Shown in pieces: positions 1-7,252 of a stretch of 64,000 bases of DNA. Position 1 is the stretch's first letter; each line of letters begins with the position of its first letter. Below the pieces are notes generated by a model. That model searched no databases. It was not told where the DNA came from and was given only the letters and a program-made list of their open reading frames with translations. The translations under genes and the position numbers were made by a program. The stretch is from Amphritea pacifica (GTDB lineage Bacteria > Pseudomonadota > Gammaproteobacteria > Pseudomonadales > Balneatricaceae): positions 1 to 64,000 of the forward strand of contig NZ_JAFFZO010000011.1 in NCBI RefSeq assembly GCF_016924145.1, read 5' to 3'.

Positions 1-279
1 GTGAGATCAGGCATTAAGTGGCAGTATATGCCTGAAATCGAGGCTGTATTGCGTTGAAACATTATACAGAGCGTGTTTGAACTGGAGGAATAATCATTAT
101 TACTTCCAGGCAAAACGTTAAAACGAACAGGTGAAGGCTGCGGTAGATGGATATTATTATGTCAAAATGTCTAATCCGACAGTCTCGTTATGCGCACAAG
201 GTTTTGGGGTTGGGGTTCTCTAGCGTTAAAAGAAAAACCTGATAACGTTATGTGTGTAAAAAATAGTAAGGGATAATTT
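1..279. other. Left edge without a confident gene
   Basis: This AT-rich stretch carries no convincing open frame with a ribosome site. A frame open from base 1 stops at 55-57 and could be the tail of a gene lying outside the window, but 18 codons are too few to judge. Several GTTA-containing words (for example near 189, 224 and 249) resemble the core of integron recombination sites. I could not pair any of them into a full attC upstream of the small gene at 280. Confidence 0.4.
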
Positions 280-486
280 ATGCGGAAAAGTCAGCTTGTA
301 TTTTTGCCTATAATATTTGTTGGAATTCTTGGTGTGATTGGAATTTTTGAAGATATATCAATATTCATAGGTCACGAGCAGTGGGAATTGAACAAAATTT
401 ACCTTAAGTATTATACTGCCACTCTGGGCGTAATAAGTTATACAACTGTTCAATATATAAACAACAAGAATAGTAAAAACACATAA
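280..486 (+). CDS. Small hypothetical membrane protein, possibly an integron cassette gene
   Basis: The product is a 68-residue protein I do not recognise. Residues 7-23 form a hydrophobic segment rich in Ile, Phe and Gly that could span the membrane. A second, weaker hydrophobic stretch lies near residues 45-58, and the C-terminus is polar (Asn/Lys-rich). A GGGATAATTT stretch just upstream of the ATG can serve as a ribosome site. The gene is clearly more AT-rich than the rest of the window. Its stop codon is fused to an attC-like site, which is how cassette genes of chromosomal integrons usually sit. Function is unknown; a cassette origin is an inference. Confidence 0.55.
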   Translation: MRKSQLVFLPIIFVGILGVIGIFEDISIFIGHEQWELNKIYLKYYTATLGVISYTTVQYINNKNSKNT

Positions 487-556
487 CAAAGCCAGCCAGC
501 GTCGCTCCCGTTGGTCGCTGGACCTCGTTACAATCGGCCGTTGCTGGAGGCGTTAT
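484..556 (+). mobile_element. Integron attC-like recombination site
   Basis: The 73-base segment starts with TAACAAAG at the stop codon of the preceding gene and ends with GGCGTTAT, matching the R''/R' ends of attC sites (RYYYAAC and GTTRRRY-like cores). Inside the ends, CCAGCCAGCG pairs imperfectly with CGTTGCTGG, as the long arms of attC do. A central inverted repeat, CCAGCG with CGCTGG, is also present. The length is within the usual range. No integrase gene is in the window, so this would be a lone or terminal cassette of an array outside the left edge. Confidence 0.6.
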
Positions 557-593
557 TTTGGGGCCGCGTACCTAAACGTACACCCGCCCAATA

Positions 594-690
594 CTTTTTC
601 TGGCAAGTCACGAAGTGGCGTCTGGCAACTAGCGAGCTGCGAAGCAGCGTTCTGTTTTTTCCAAGCGGCGCAGCCGCGTTCTAGCCACTG
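594..690 (-). repeat. Hairpin-rich dispersed repeat, copy 1
   Basis: Read on the minus strand, this segment has two adjacent GC-rich palindromes (AACGCGGCTGCGCCGCTT and AACGCTGCTTCGCAGCT), then a GCTAGT motif, and ends in CTTGCCAGAAAAAG. The same modules in the same order, including the identical terminal 14 bases, occur in the opposite orientation at 51797-51885. It looks like a non-coding REP- or MITE-like element. It lies between the attC-like site and the 3' end of the nitroreductase operon. Confidence 0.6.
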
Positions 691-723
691 GCCGCTGCAA
701 AACCAGGGCTTAGCAGGCCCTAA

Positions 724-1461
724 TTACTTCAATAAAAATCCCCGGTCTTTGAGGTACTGCAACATATGCGGCCGCGCTTCTTTCACCAGCATGCCGGACA
801 TCTGTTCGCTCCAGGTCATCTCTTTATTGCCGCCGGTACGGGTTTGGTAGTATTCCCGTACGGCTTGGTCATACTCGGCGATAGTTTCCTGATCGCCACT
901 GTCGCTATAACTGTCCTGTTTCAGCACCACCTCGACCGGCAGGCGGGGTTTCACTTCCGGGTTCTGATCCGGATAACCGAGACAGAGGCCGAACACCGGG
1001 TAGACCAGCTCAGGTAGTTCAAGCAGTTCTGAAACCCGGGCGATCTGGTTGCGGATGCCACCGATGTAGACGATGCCTAAACCAAGGGATTCCGCAGCAA
1101 CCGTGAGGTTCTGGGCAAACAGGGCAACATCCACCGTGGCGGTAATAAACTGTTCTGTGAAGCCAGAATTGATCTCGGCGTCGTTCATTTCGCAGGCGAG
1201 TTTGTTGCGCTGCATATCGGCACAGAACACCAGAAAAACAGGGGCCTCAGCGACATAGGCCTGCCCTCCGGCACATTCCGCCAGTTGATTGCGCTTGTCC
1301 TGATCATTCACCTGAATCACCGTGCAGGCCTGAATGAAACTGGAGGTTGCAGCGGCTTGCCCCGCCTGTACCAGGGTTTTTACGGTTTCCTGGGGAATAG
1401 GCTGATCGGTAAATTTGCGGATTGATCGGTGACTGTTGAGTAACTCTATAACGGGGTTCAT
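724..1461 (-). CDS. nfsA: Oxygen-insensitive NADPH nitroreductase, NfsA type
   Basis: A 245-residue flavoprotein of the NfsA/FRP group of nitroreductases, which use NADPH and FMN for two-electron reduction of nitro compounds, quinones and related electrophiles in the cytoplasm. The N-terminal SHRSIRKF motif binds the FMN phosphate in this family, and AESLGLGIVYIGG near residue 130 is the characteristic flavin-site stretch. Length matches E. coli NfsA (240). It is the last gene of a minus-strand operon, starting 3 bases after the alkB-like stop. It may detoxify reactive compounds together with the AlkB-type repair enzyme encoded upstream. Assignment to NfsA rather than a close FRP relative is by sequence pattern only. 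Confidence 0.85.
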   Translation of the reverse strand: MNPVIELLNSHRSIRKFTDQPIPQETVKTLVQAGQAAATSSFIQACTVIQVNDQDKRNQLAECAGGQAYVAEAPVFLVFCADMQRNKLACEMNDAEINSGFTEQFITATVDVALFAQNLTVAAESLGLGIVYIGGIRNQIARVSELLELPELVYPVFGLCLGYPDQNPEVKPRLPVEVVLKQDSYSDSGDQETIAEYDQAVREYYQTRTGGNKEMTWSEQMSGMLVKEARPHMLQYLKDRGFLLK

Positions 1462-1464
1462 CGG

Positions 1465-2067
1465 TTATTCCATCTGGGTATCTGTGGTGAAGGTCTGCCG
1501 GAAGGTCAGATTGATCCGTCCCTCCAGGTGTTTGCTGGTTTTAGGCACGCTGTGATGCCAGTAATGCTGTAACTGACCTGCCATTATCAGCAGAGAGCCA
1601 CTGTTGAGCAAGAGCTCTTGCTGAGAGATGCTTTTGTCAAACCGGTGGCGCAGCAGAAAACGGCGGCTCTGACCGAGACTCAGGGAGGCGATCACCGGGT
1701 TGCTGCCCAGTTCCGGTTCGTCATCACTGTGCCATCCCATGCTGTCCTGTCCGCCACGGTAATAGTTGATCAGCACGCTGTTAAAGCTGTGTTTAGCGGC
1801 GGCTTCTACGCGCTGTTTCAGCGCATGGATCAGTGGGTGCCAGGGTTCGGTTTGCAGGCTCAGACCTGAGTAACGATAGTGGATGCCCGGTTCTCCCTGA
1901 AAACACTGCAGGCGGGGAATACTCACCATCTGGCCAAACATTCTGATCCGCGCTTGCTGCCAGTTGAGTTGCTGTTCAAGTGAATCGAACAGCGTGCGGG
2001 CTTCGTTGTCGGCAATAAACTTCGGGTCCAGCGTTAACTCCCCCTGAGGTATAGGGATCTCAGTCAT
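1465..2067 (-). CDS. AlkB-family 2-oxoglutarate/Fe(II) DNA-repair dioxygenase
   Basis: A 200-residue protein of the AlkB superfamily, which removes methyl or etheno lesions from nucleic-acid bases by oxidative demethylation. The iron ligands are visible as WHSDDE (His113, Asp115) and the distal His in HYWHHSVPK (about 171-172). Arg184 and Arg190 in GRINLTFR bind 2-oxoglutarate and substrate. The NYYRGGQDSMGWHSD layout is like the ALKBH2/3-type bacterial enzymes rather than E. coli AlkB itself. The start overlaps the PRPP-synthetase-like stop by 4 bases (ATGA), so the two are translationally coupled. No LexA or Ada-type operator was seen in front of the operon. Confidence 0.88.
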   Translation of the reverse strand: MTEIPIPQGELTLDPKFIADNEARTLFDSLEQQLNWQQARIRMFGQMVSIPRLQCFQGEPGIHYRYSGLSLQTEPWHPLIHALKQRVEAAAKHSFNSVLINYYRGGQDSMGWHSDDEPELGSNPVIASLSLGQSRRFLLRHRFDKSISQQELLLNSGSLLIMAGQLQHYWHHSVPKTSKHLEGRINLTFRQTFTTDTQME

Positions 2068-2948
2068 TCCGCCAGTAGTTCCCGGGTCGCGGCGGCGATA
2101 GCGGTGGCTATTTCAATCTGACTGCTGGGATGGGGGATGCAGCGACTGGTGATCACATCGGCGACTCCTAAAAGTTGCCGGTAGGCATCACCGGCGAAAA
2201 TGCCGTGCACGGCTATGCAGGTGGCTTTGGGCATTCCGGCATGTTGCAGATGGGCGATGGTTTCCAGCATGGTCCGGCCACTGGAGATGATGTCATCGAC
2301 CAATACCGGCGTATGGTGTCGCCAGCGTTCTACCTCTGGCAGCGTGACCTCTACGTCGAAGTCCCCGCGCCGGGTTTTACTGAGCACCTGAAACGGTGCA
2401 TCGGCCAGCTCAGCTACGCTGGACACCCACTGCTCGCTTTCGCTGTCAGGCCCGATCAGCAACGGTTGGCGGATATTATTCTTGATCCAGTCGGCAATCA
2501 GTGGGGCGGCGTGAACCACCCGTGACGGGATGCTGTATATCTCATCCAGGGAGTCGTAACGGTGCAGATGGGGATCGACAGTGACCATAAAATCGACGCT
2601 TTCAGAGATCAGTCTGGCAAACGGACGTGAGCTGACGCACTCACCCTCATGAAACTGCTTATCCTGCCGCATATAGGCCAGATAGGGGGTAATTAAACCA
2701 ATCTTCAGGGCACCCATCTGACGCAGGGTATAGCTGAGCAGCAGAAGCCTGAGTATCTTGTTATCAGGCTGGTAGAGGTTGCAAAAGATCATCACGTTGC
2801 GGTCTTTACAGTCGGTCAGCACCCGCAGATAGGTCTCATCATCGGGAAAGCGACGCAGTTCTGTTTCGCCTTTCTGGGCATCCAGTTGATTGAGGAGCTG
2901 AGCCTCCAGCTGTGGGTCAGATTCCAGATTAATCAGTAGGGTTTTCAT
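2064..2948 (-). CDS. Ribose-phosphate pyrophosphokinase-like protein
   Basis: A 294-residue member of the PRPP synthetase family, which normally transfers pyrophosphate from ATP to ribose 5-phosphate. The FPDDETY segment near residue 40 and the flexible-loop motif KTRRGDFD near 185 are family signatures, and VDDIISSGRT near 218 is the PRPP-binding loop. I chose the ATG at 2948 because AGAGGAG precedes it by seven bases; an upstream in-frame ATG at 2975 lacks such a site. The gene overlaps the end of the phosphorylase gene by 20 bases. It is probably an accessory paralogue of housekeeping Prs, perhaps acting on the ribose phosphate released by its neighbour; that role is inferred. Confidence 0.82.
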   Translation of the reverse strand: MKTLLINLESDPQLEAQLLNQLDAQKGETELRRFPDDETYLRVLTDCKDRNVMIFCNLYQPDNKILRLLLLSYTLRQMGALKIGLITPYLAYMRQDKQFHEGECVSSRPFARLISESVDFMVTVDPHLHRYDSLDEIYSIPSRVVHAAPLIADWIKNNIRQPLLIGPDSESEQWVSSVAELADAPFQVLSKTRRGDFDVEVTLPEVERWRHHTPVLVDDIISSGRTMLETIAHLQHAGMPKATCIAVHGIFAGDAYRQLLGVADVITSRCIPHPSSQIEIATAIAAATRELLAE

Positions 2949-4488
2949 CAATGTTCTCCTCTGCTGATCCCTCATCCGTGTTCAGGCAGATAATATCGGG
3001 ATGGCTTTCCAGATAGTCGACCGCGTAGTTGAGCTCGCCGGAGCTTTCCGCATGGATGGTTAGCAGAGGTTCATGGGGATAAACCTGCTGCCCCAGTTTG
3101 ACATGGATCTCTAAGCCGGCGGTTGGATCGACTGGTGCTCCGGCCAGTTTAGCAACCTGTGCCAGGCGACGGTTATCAACCTGGGTTACGGTTCCCTTTT
3201 TGTCAGCCATCAGTTTGAACAGGTAAGGGGCTTCATCGGGCTGCTTCATGCCGCCCTGAGCGTCACAGATTGCGCAGAACTTTTTCCACGCCAGACCGCT
3301 TTCCAGAATGGTGGTCGCCTTTTCTATGCCCTCGCCGGGTGCAACGACTCCGGCCATCTCAAGCATCGTGCCGGACATCGTCAGGGCTCTTTGTTTGAGG
3401 TCCTGCGGGGCATCGGTGTCGTTCTGCAACACCGCCAGAACATCCTTGGCCTCGAGAGCTGGCCCTATACCGTTGCCTACGGGTTGGCTGCCATCGGTAA
3501 AGAGTATCTGAATCTTAATCCCCAGTTGTTCACCGACTTTCTGAAACGAGGCGGCCAGCTTATCGGCCGCTTTCTGCGAGCGCACTTTAGCGGTGGGACC
3601 CACAGGAATGTCGATCAGTACATGGGTGGCACCTGCGGCTATTTTTTTCGATAGCACTGAAGCGATCAGTTGTCCTTCACTGTCGATATCCAAGGCTCGT
3701 TCAACCTGAATCAGAATATCATCAGAGGGGCTCAGCCGTACCGAGCCGCCCCAGGCCAGGCAGGCACCTTCCTGTTTCACGACCTGTTTCATCTGTTCCA
3801 GTGTCAGACTGACTTCGGTCATCGTTTCCATGGTGTCAGCGGTGCCGGCGGGGGAGGTGATCGCCCGGGATGATGTTTTTGGCATAGTCAGGCCACTGGC
3901 GGCCAGAATGGATACGACGATGGGAGTGGTGCGGTTGCCGGGCAATCCTCCCACACAGTGTTTGTCGATCACCATCGGTTGCCCCCAGTCTATGCGGCTG
4001 CCAGAGTCTATCATCGCCTGGGTCAGAGCGATGATCTCAGCATCATCGAGCTTATCGTCGCCGCAGGCGGTGATAAAGGCAGCGATATGTACATCGGCAT
4101 AACGACCATCAACGATATCGTTAATGATCTCCTGAAACTGTTGTTTGCTGAGGGAGTGACCATACACCTTTGCCCGTACATGGGACAGGGACTGCACCGG
4201 GCGAGGGTGAGTCAACCAGACGTTGTCATCGGTATTCAGTTGTAATCTCAGCCAGGCCGATTCGGAAAAACCGATCTGTCCCCGGCGTAACATCTCGCCG
4301 GTTATGATGTTGAGGGTGGCGATAATCTTGCAATGTTCAGTATGCACCAGCACCCGTGACAGGGCTGAGAACCCTTCTGAGCGGCATACCGGGCTGTCAG
4401 CCCTGAGATAGATTATCGGTTCCTGTCGGGTATCAATACCCAGTCTGCGGGCCTGAAGTGTTGTGGCTCGTTCGGGGGTGGAGATCAT
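2929..4488 (-). CDS. AMP phosphorylase / thymidine phosphorylase-like enzyme
   Basis: A 519-residue nucleoside/nucleotide phosphorylase. The DeoA core begins near residue 95, with KHCVGGLPGNRTTPI near 178-192 and TSSRAITSPAGTADTME near 210 forming the phosphate and sugar site. An extra N-terminal domain of about 85 residues is absent from classical DeoA (about 440 residues) but typical of the archaeal AMP phosphorylase group and its bacterial relatives (annotated putative thymidine phosphorylase 2). In archaea that enzyme converts AMP and phosphate to adenine and ribose 1,5-bisphosphate. It is the first gene of the operon with the PRPP-synthetase-like, AlkB-like and NfsA-like genes. Whether the substrate is AMP or a nucleoside cannot be told from sequence alone. 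Confidence 0.82.
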   Translation of the reverse strand: MISTPERATTLQARRLGIDTRQEPIIYLRADSPVCRSEGFSALSRVLVHTEHCKIIATLNIITGEMLRRGQIGFSESAWLRLQLNTDDNVWLTHPRPVQSLSHVRAKVYGHSLSKQQFQEIINDIVDGRYADVHIAAFITACGDDKLDDAEIIALTQAMIDSGSRIDWGQPMVIDKHCVGGLPGNRTTPIVVSILAASGLTMPKTSSRAITSPAGTADTMETMTEVSLTLEQMKQVVKQEGACLAWGGSVRLSPSDDILIQVERALDIDSEGQLIASVLSKKIAAGATHVLIDIPVGPTAKVRSQKAADKLAASFQKVGEQLGIKIQILFTDGSQPVGNGIGPALEAKDVLAVLQNDTDAPQDLKQRALTMSGTMLEMAGVVAPGEGIEKATTILESGLAWKKFCAICDAQGGMKQPDEAPYLFKLMADKKGTVTQVDNRRLAQVAKLAGAPVDPTAGLEIHVKLGQQVYPHEPLLTIHAESSGELNYAVDYLESHPDIICLNTDEGSAEENIDENPTD

Positions 4489-4517
4489 CTTTGCTTTGCT
4501 CCCTGTCCGGATCTGAG

Positions 4518-4585
4518 TCCTGTTGTGACTAAATCCTGTCGCCAGATTAAATGGTCTTTTGATCTGTTTATAACAGACAACAGGA
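4518..4585. promoter_or_regulatory. Inverted repeats in a divergent promoter region
   Basis: The 220-base gap between the divergently read phosphorylase operon and purU contains a 9-base inverted repeat, TCCTGTTGT at 4518-4526 and ACAACAGGA at 4577-4585. Just inside the right arm is a compact palindrome CTGTTTATAACAG (4564-4576). It looks like an operator region; the factor is unknown. The spacing does not fit LexA. Confidence 0.4.
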
Positions 4586-4708
4586 TGGGCTGTACATGAC
4601 AGGGCTACTTATTCCGGTGGTTTCACTGGTTGTTAACGAGACAGGTGGCGTGAGTCCGGATAGCTGATAGAATGTCGCTCACTTCAAAAACTGACAGAAA
4701 AGTAGGAC

Positions 4709-5566
4709 ATGATGGAACGCAGATTCAGACTGATACTGGCTTGCCCGGATCGATTGGGTATTGTGGCGATGGTAAGTAATTTTATCTCCAGTCATGGCGG
4801 CTCTATAGCCGATGCTAACCAGCACTCTGACAGTTCCAGTGGCTGGTTCTTCATGCGAGTTGAAATTGTCACTGCGTCTGGGAGCTTTGATCGCGAGCAA
4901 TTGATTGAGCAGTTCACACCGATCGCTCAGTCATTCAAAATGCAGTGGGAGATTACCGATTCATCGGTGCCCAAGAAAGTCGTACTGATGGCCAGCCGTG
5001 ATTCTCACTGCCTGGCAGACCTGCTGTACCGCTACCATGAAGGCGAGCTGGATTGTGAGATCCCCTGTGTGATTTCCAACCATGATGATCTGCGTAGCAT
5101 GGTCGAGTGGCACGGTATCCCATACCACCATGTGCCCGTCGATAAAGAGGATAAACAACCCCACTTTGACCGGGTGCATCAGTTGATAGTCGAGCATGAG
5201 GCCGACACGGTTGTTCTGGCTCGCTATATGCAAATTCTGCCCAGCACGGTATGTGACCTGTATCGCCACCGGATTATCAATATCCATCACAGTTTTTTAC
5301 CCTCTTTTGCCGGCGCAAAGCCCTATCACCAGGCCCACGAGCGCGGTGTTAAACTGATTGGGGCAACCTGCCACTATGTTACCGAGGAGCTGGATGCCGG
5401 ACCGATAATCGATCAGGATGTGGTACGTGTCAGCCATCGTGATCAGCCACAGGAGATGGTGAGACTGGGTAAGGATGTTGAGAAAACCGTGCTGTCACGG
5501 GGCTTGCGCTGGCATCTCGATGATCGGGTATTGGTGCATGGGAATAAGACGGTGGTGTTTAACTGA
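4709..5566 (+). CDS. purU: Formyltetrahydrofolate deformylase
   Basis: A 285-residue cytosolic enzyme hydrolysing 10-formyltetrahydrofolate to formate and tetrahydrofolate, balancing one-carbon pools and feeding formate to purine synthesis. Residues 1-80 form an ACT regulatory domain beginning LILACPDRLGIVAMVSNF. The C-terminal two thirds are a formyltransferase fold with the catalytic Asn-His pair in INIHHSFLPSF near 191-201 and the Asp in EELDAGPIIDQD near 226-237. Length equals E. coli PurU (280). Two adjacent ATG codons (4709 and 4712) follow AGTAGGA; either could be used. It reads divergently from the phosphorylase operon and appears monocistronic. Confidence 0.95.
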   Translation: MMERRFRLILACPDRLGIVAMVSNFISSHGGSIADANQHSDSSSGWFFMRVEIVTASGSFDREQLIEQFTPIAQSFKMQWEITDSSVPKKVVLMASRDSHCLADLLYRYHEGELDCEIPCVISNHDDLRSMVEWHGIPYHHVPVDKEDKQPHFDRVHQLIVEHEADTVVLARYMQILPSTVCDLYRHRIINIHHSFLPSFAGAKPYHQAHERGVKLIGATCHYVTEELDAGPIIDQDVVRVSHRDQPQEMVRLGKDVEKTVLSRGLRWHLDDRVLVHGNKTVVFN

Positions 5567-5747
5567 CCGCTGTACTCATTCTGGGGCTGGCGAGTGATAT
5601 TCGCCTAATTGATAGATCTCGGACAGTGTTTTGTTACTGACAGCTGGGCTAAGATAAAGCCGATCAAAGAGCTTGTAATAAAACTTTACAATAAAGCGCC
5701 GGCAGGACCGGCCGATAGGTTACTGATGTCCGCCTGGAGGATACTCG

Positions 5748-6155
5748 ATGTTGCGATCTGTTAAAGCCAGCGATTATATGGCTGAAAAGCTGATTACATT
5801 TACGCCGGAAACTGATCTGTTTGAAGCGATAAATCTGCTGCTGAAATACCGGATTACCGGAGCCCCGGTGATTGGTAAACAGGGGGAGTTGGTTGGATTG
5901 CTGTCCGAGGCTGACTGTCTTAAAGCGATTCTGACCCTGACCTACCACGAAGAAGAGATGGGCGGAAAGGTGGGCGATTACATGTCACCGGAGGTGTACA
6001 CGATCTCTCATGACGCCGACATCATCTCGGTGGCCGAAGAGTTTATTATTAATAAAAGACGTCGCTTGCCGGTGATAAAAAATGGTAAACTGATCGGCCA
6101 GATCAGTCGCCGTGATGTGTTGCGTGCAGTCGAGCAGTTTGCTCAGGACGGCTGA
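5748..6155 (+). CDS. CBS-domain pair protein
   Basis: A 135-residue protein made almost wholly of two CBS motifs (about residues 8-62 and 78-132), forming one Bateman module. Such modules bind adenine nucleotides and regulate enzymes or transporters, or act alone as energy sensors. Each half shows the usual pattern of a (D/E)Y/VM start, GAPVIG or RLPVI core and GLLSEADCL or GQISRRDVL end. A strong ribosome site (TGGAGGATACTCG) precedes the ATG. A GCCGG-CAGGA-CCGGC hairpin lies about 40 bases upstream in the leader. The target is unknown and no partner gene is adjacent. Confidence 0.85.
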   Translation: MLRSVKASDYMAEKLITFTPETDLFEAINLLLKYRITGAPVIGKQGELVGLLSEADCLKAILTLTYHEEEMGGKVGDYMSPEVYTISHDADIISVAEEFIINKRRRLPVIKNGKLIGQISRRDVLRAVEQFAQDG

Positions 6156-6346
6156 TCTCAGTTGTAGACCGTCTTTCCGCTGCGCTGAGTATCAATTGCG
6201 GATGGGGCATCCCTTCTGCACTGGCTCAGCCAGTCTGATACATGGGTAGGTTAAGCCTGACCGGGCTTATTTAACGGCTTACCTGTAGCGCCGGGATGAC
6301 AGTCTGTTTTTCTTTTTACTTTCTGCGTTTGATGTATGGAATCATT

Positions 6347-7252
6347 ATGAGCTTCCGCTTTCCGGAAAAACCCGTACTGTTTTATCCTTCGCTGGCACGT
6401 ACGGCAGGCTCTGATGAGGCGATCCTTCTGGCGATATACCACGATTATATACAGATGCATGGGTTGCCGGACAAATCCGGGCTTCCGTCTGCTGTGCTAA
6501 GCCGCGCAGAGTGGTTGTCACTTGCCGGTTTCTGGGATGAAGAGAAGCTGGCGATGGTCACCAGCAGCCTGGTATCCCAGGGCTATATTCAGGCTTCCTT
6601 TGGTCACGGCCGGGCGATTAAACTGGTGTTGCAGACCCCGATAGATCAGCACTCTGCAGCCTCATCGTCTCCAGTGTTCCCCGATGAGCCGCCTGCACCA
6701 CCGGTGACGGTGCAGGAACTACCAGTGGTTGAGCAGCCGCCGGAACGCAGTGAGATCAGTCGCCGGGTACATCAGGCTCAGATTCGCCGGCCGGGACCTG
6801 CGCCCACCTTTGGTGGCAGTATCGGCTGGTCGAAAAGCCGTCAGGTGACCCCCAGTCGTGAGACTACGGCAGAGAATGACTTTGCCAGTCGGCTGAATGA
6901 GATCGAACAAAAAAACCAGAAACTGCATACTATGTTTCTGGGCTGGCGACCCTCGCAGATGTTGCTGGATATGTTGCCCCGGCATAGCATTCCGCAACCC
7001 TTTGCAGAAGGGCTGCTGGATGAGTTTATACTTTACTGGCTGGATAAAGATCGTAAAGAATCCAACTGGGATCAGAAATTCCTTGCCTGGGTTAAGCGGG
7101 AATGGGTTAATCAACAAACACGTGATGCCCGCAAACAGCGGGCAGAAGAAGCAAATAAAGGTGTAAACCATGAAAACACCCGCCCAGATAATCGGGAAAA
7201 GCGCCAGCGGGTTACCGCAGCCATCATGGACATCAAGGACACCGACTGGTGA
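6347..7252 (+). CDS. DnaT-domain primosomal protein-like
   Basis: A 301-residue protein. The N-terminal part (residues 5-100) begins FRFPEKPVLFYPSLA and looks like a winged-helix or replication-initiator-type domain. The middle is Pro-rich and low complexity. The C-terminal region (about 205-275) matches the DnaT ssDNA-binding domain pattern: W(R)PS, a Leu-rich helix, then ILYWLDKDRKESNWDQKFLAWVKREW. DnaT helps load the DnaB helicase during PriA-dependent restart. I start at the ATG at 6347 (TATGGAATCATT upstream) rather than further upstream, where the frame encodes an unconvincing hydrophobic stretch. The next gene begins inside this one, so the two are coupled, resembling the dnaT-dnaC pairing of enterobacteria. 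Confidence 0.72.
   Translation: MSFRFPEKPVLFYPSLARTAGSDEAILLAIYHDYIQMHGLPDKSGLPSAVLSRAEWLSLAGFWDEEKLAMVTSSLVSQGYIQASFGHGRAIKLVLQTPIDQHSAASSSPVFPDEPPAPPVTVQELPVVEQPPERSEISRRVHQAQIRRPGPAPTFGGSIGWSKSRQVTPSRETTAENDFASRLNEIEQKNQKLHTMFLGWRPSQMLLDMLPRHSIPQPFAEGLLDEFILYWLDKDRKESNWDQKFLAWVKREWVNQQTRDARKQRAEEANKGVNHENTRPDNREKRQRVTAAIMDIKDTDW

Noticed and set aside
4564-4585. LexA box in front of the AlkB-containing operon
   Set aside because: CTG and CAG are present but separated by 7 rather than 10 bases.
6240-6270. Terminator after the CBS gene at 5748
   Set aside because: A short AAGCC/GGCTT stem is present but the stem is only five pairs and no proper T-run follows.
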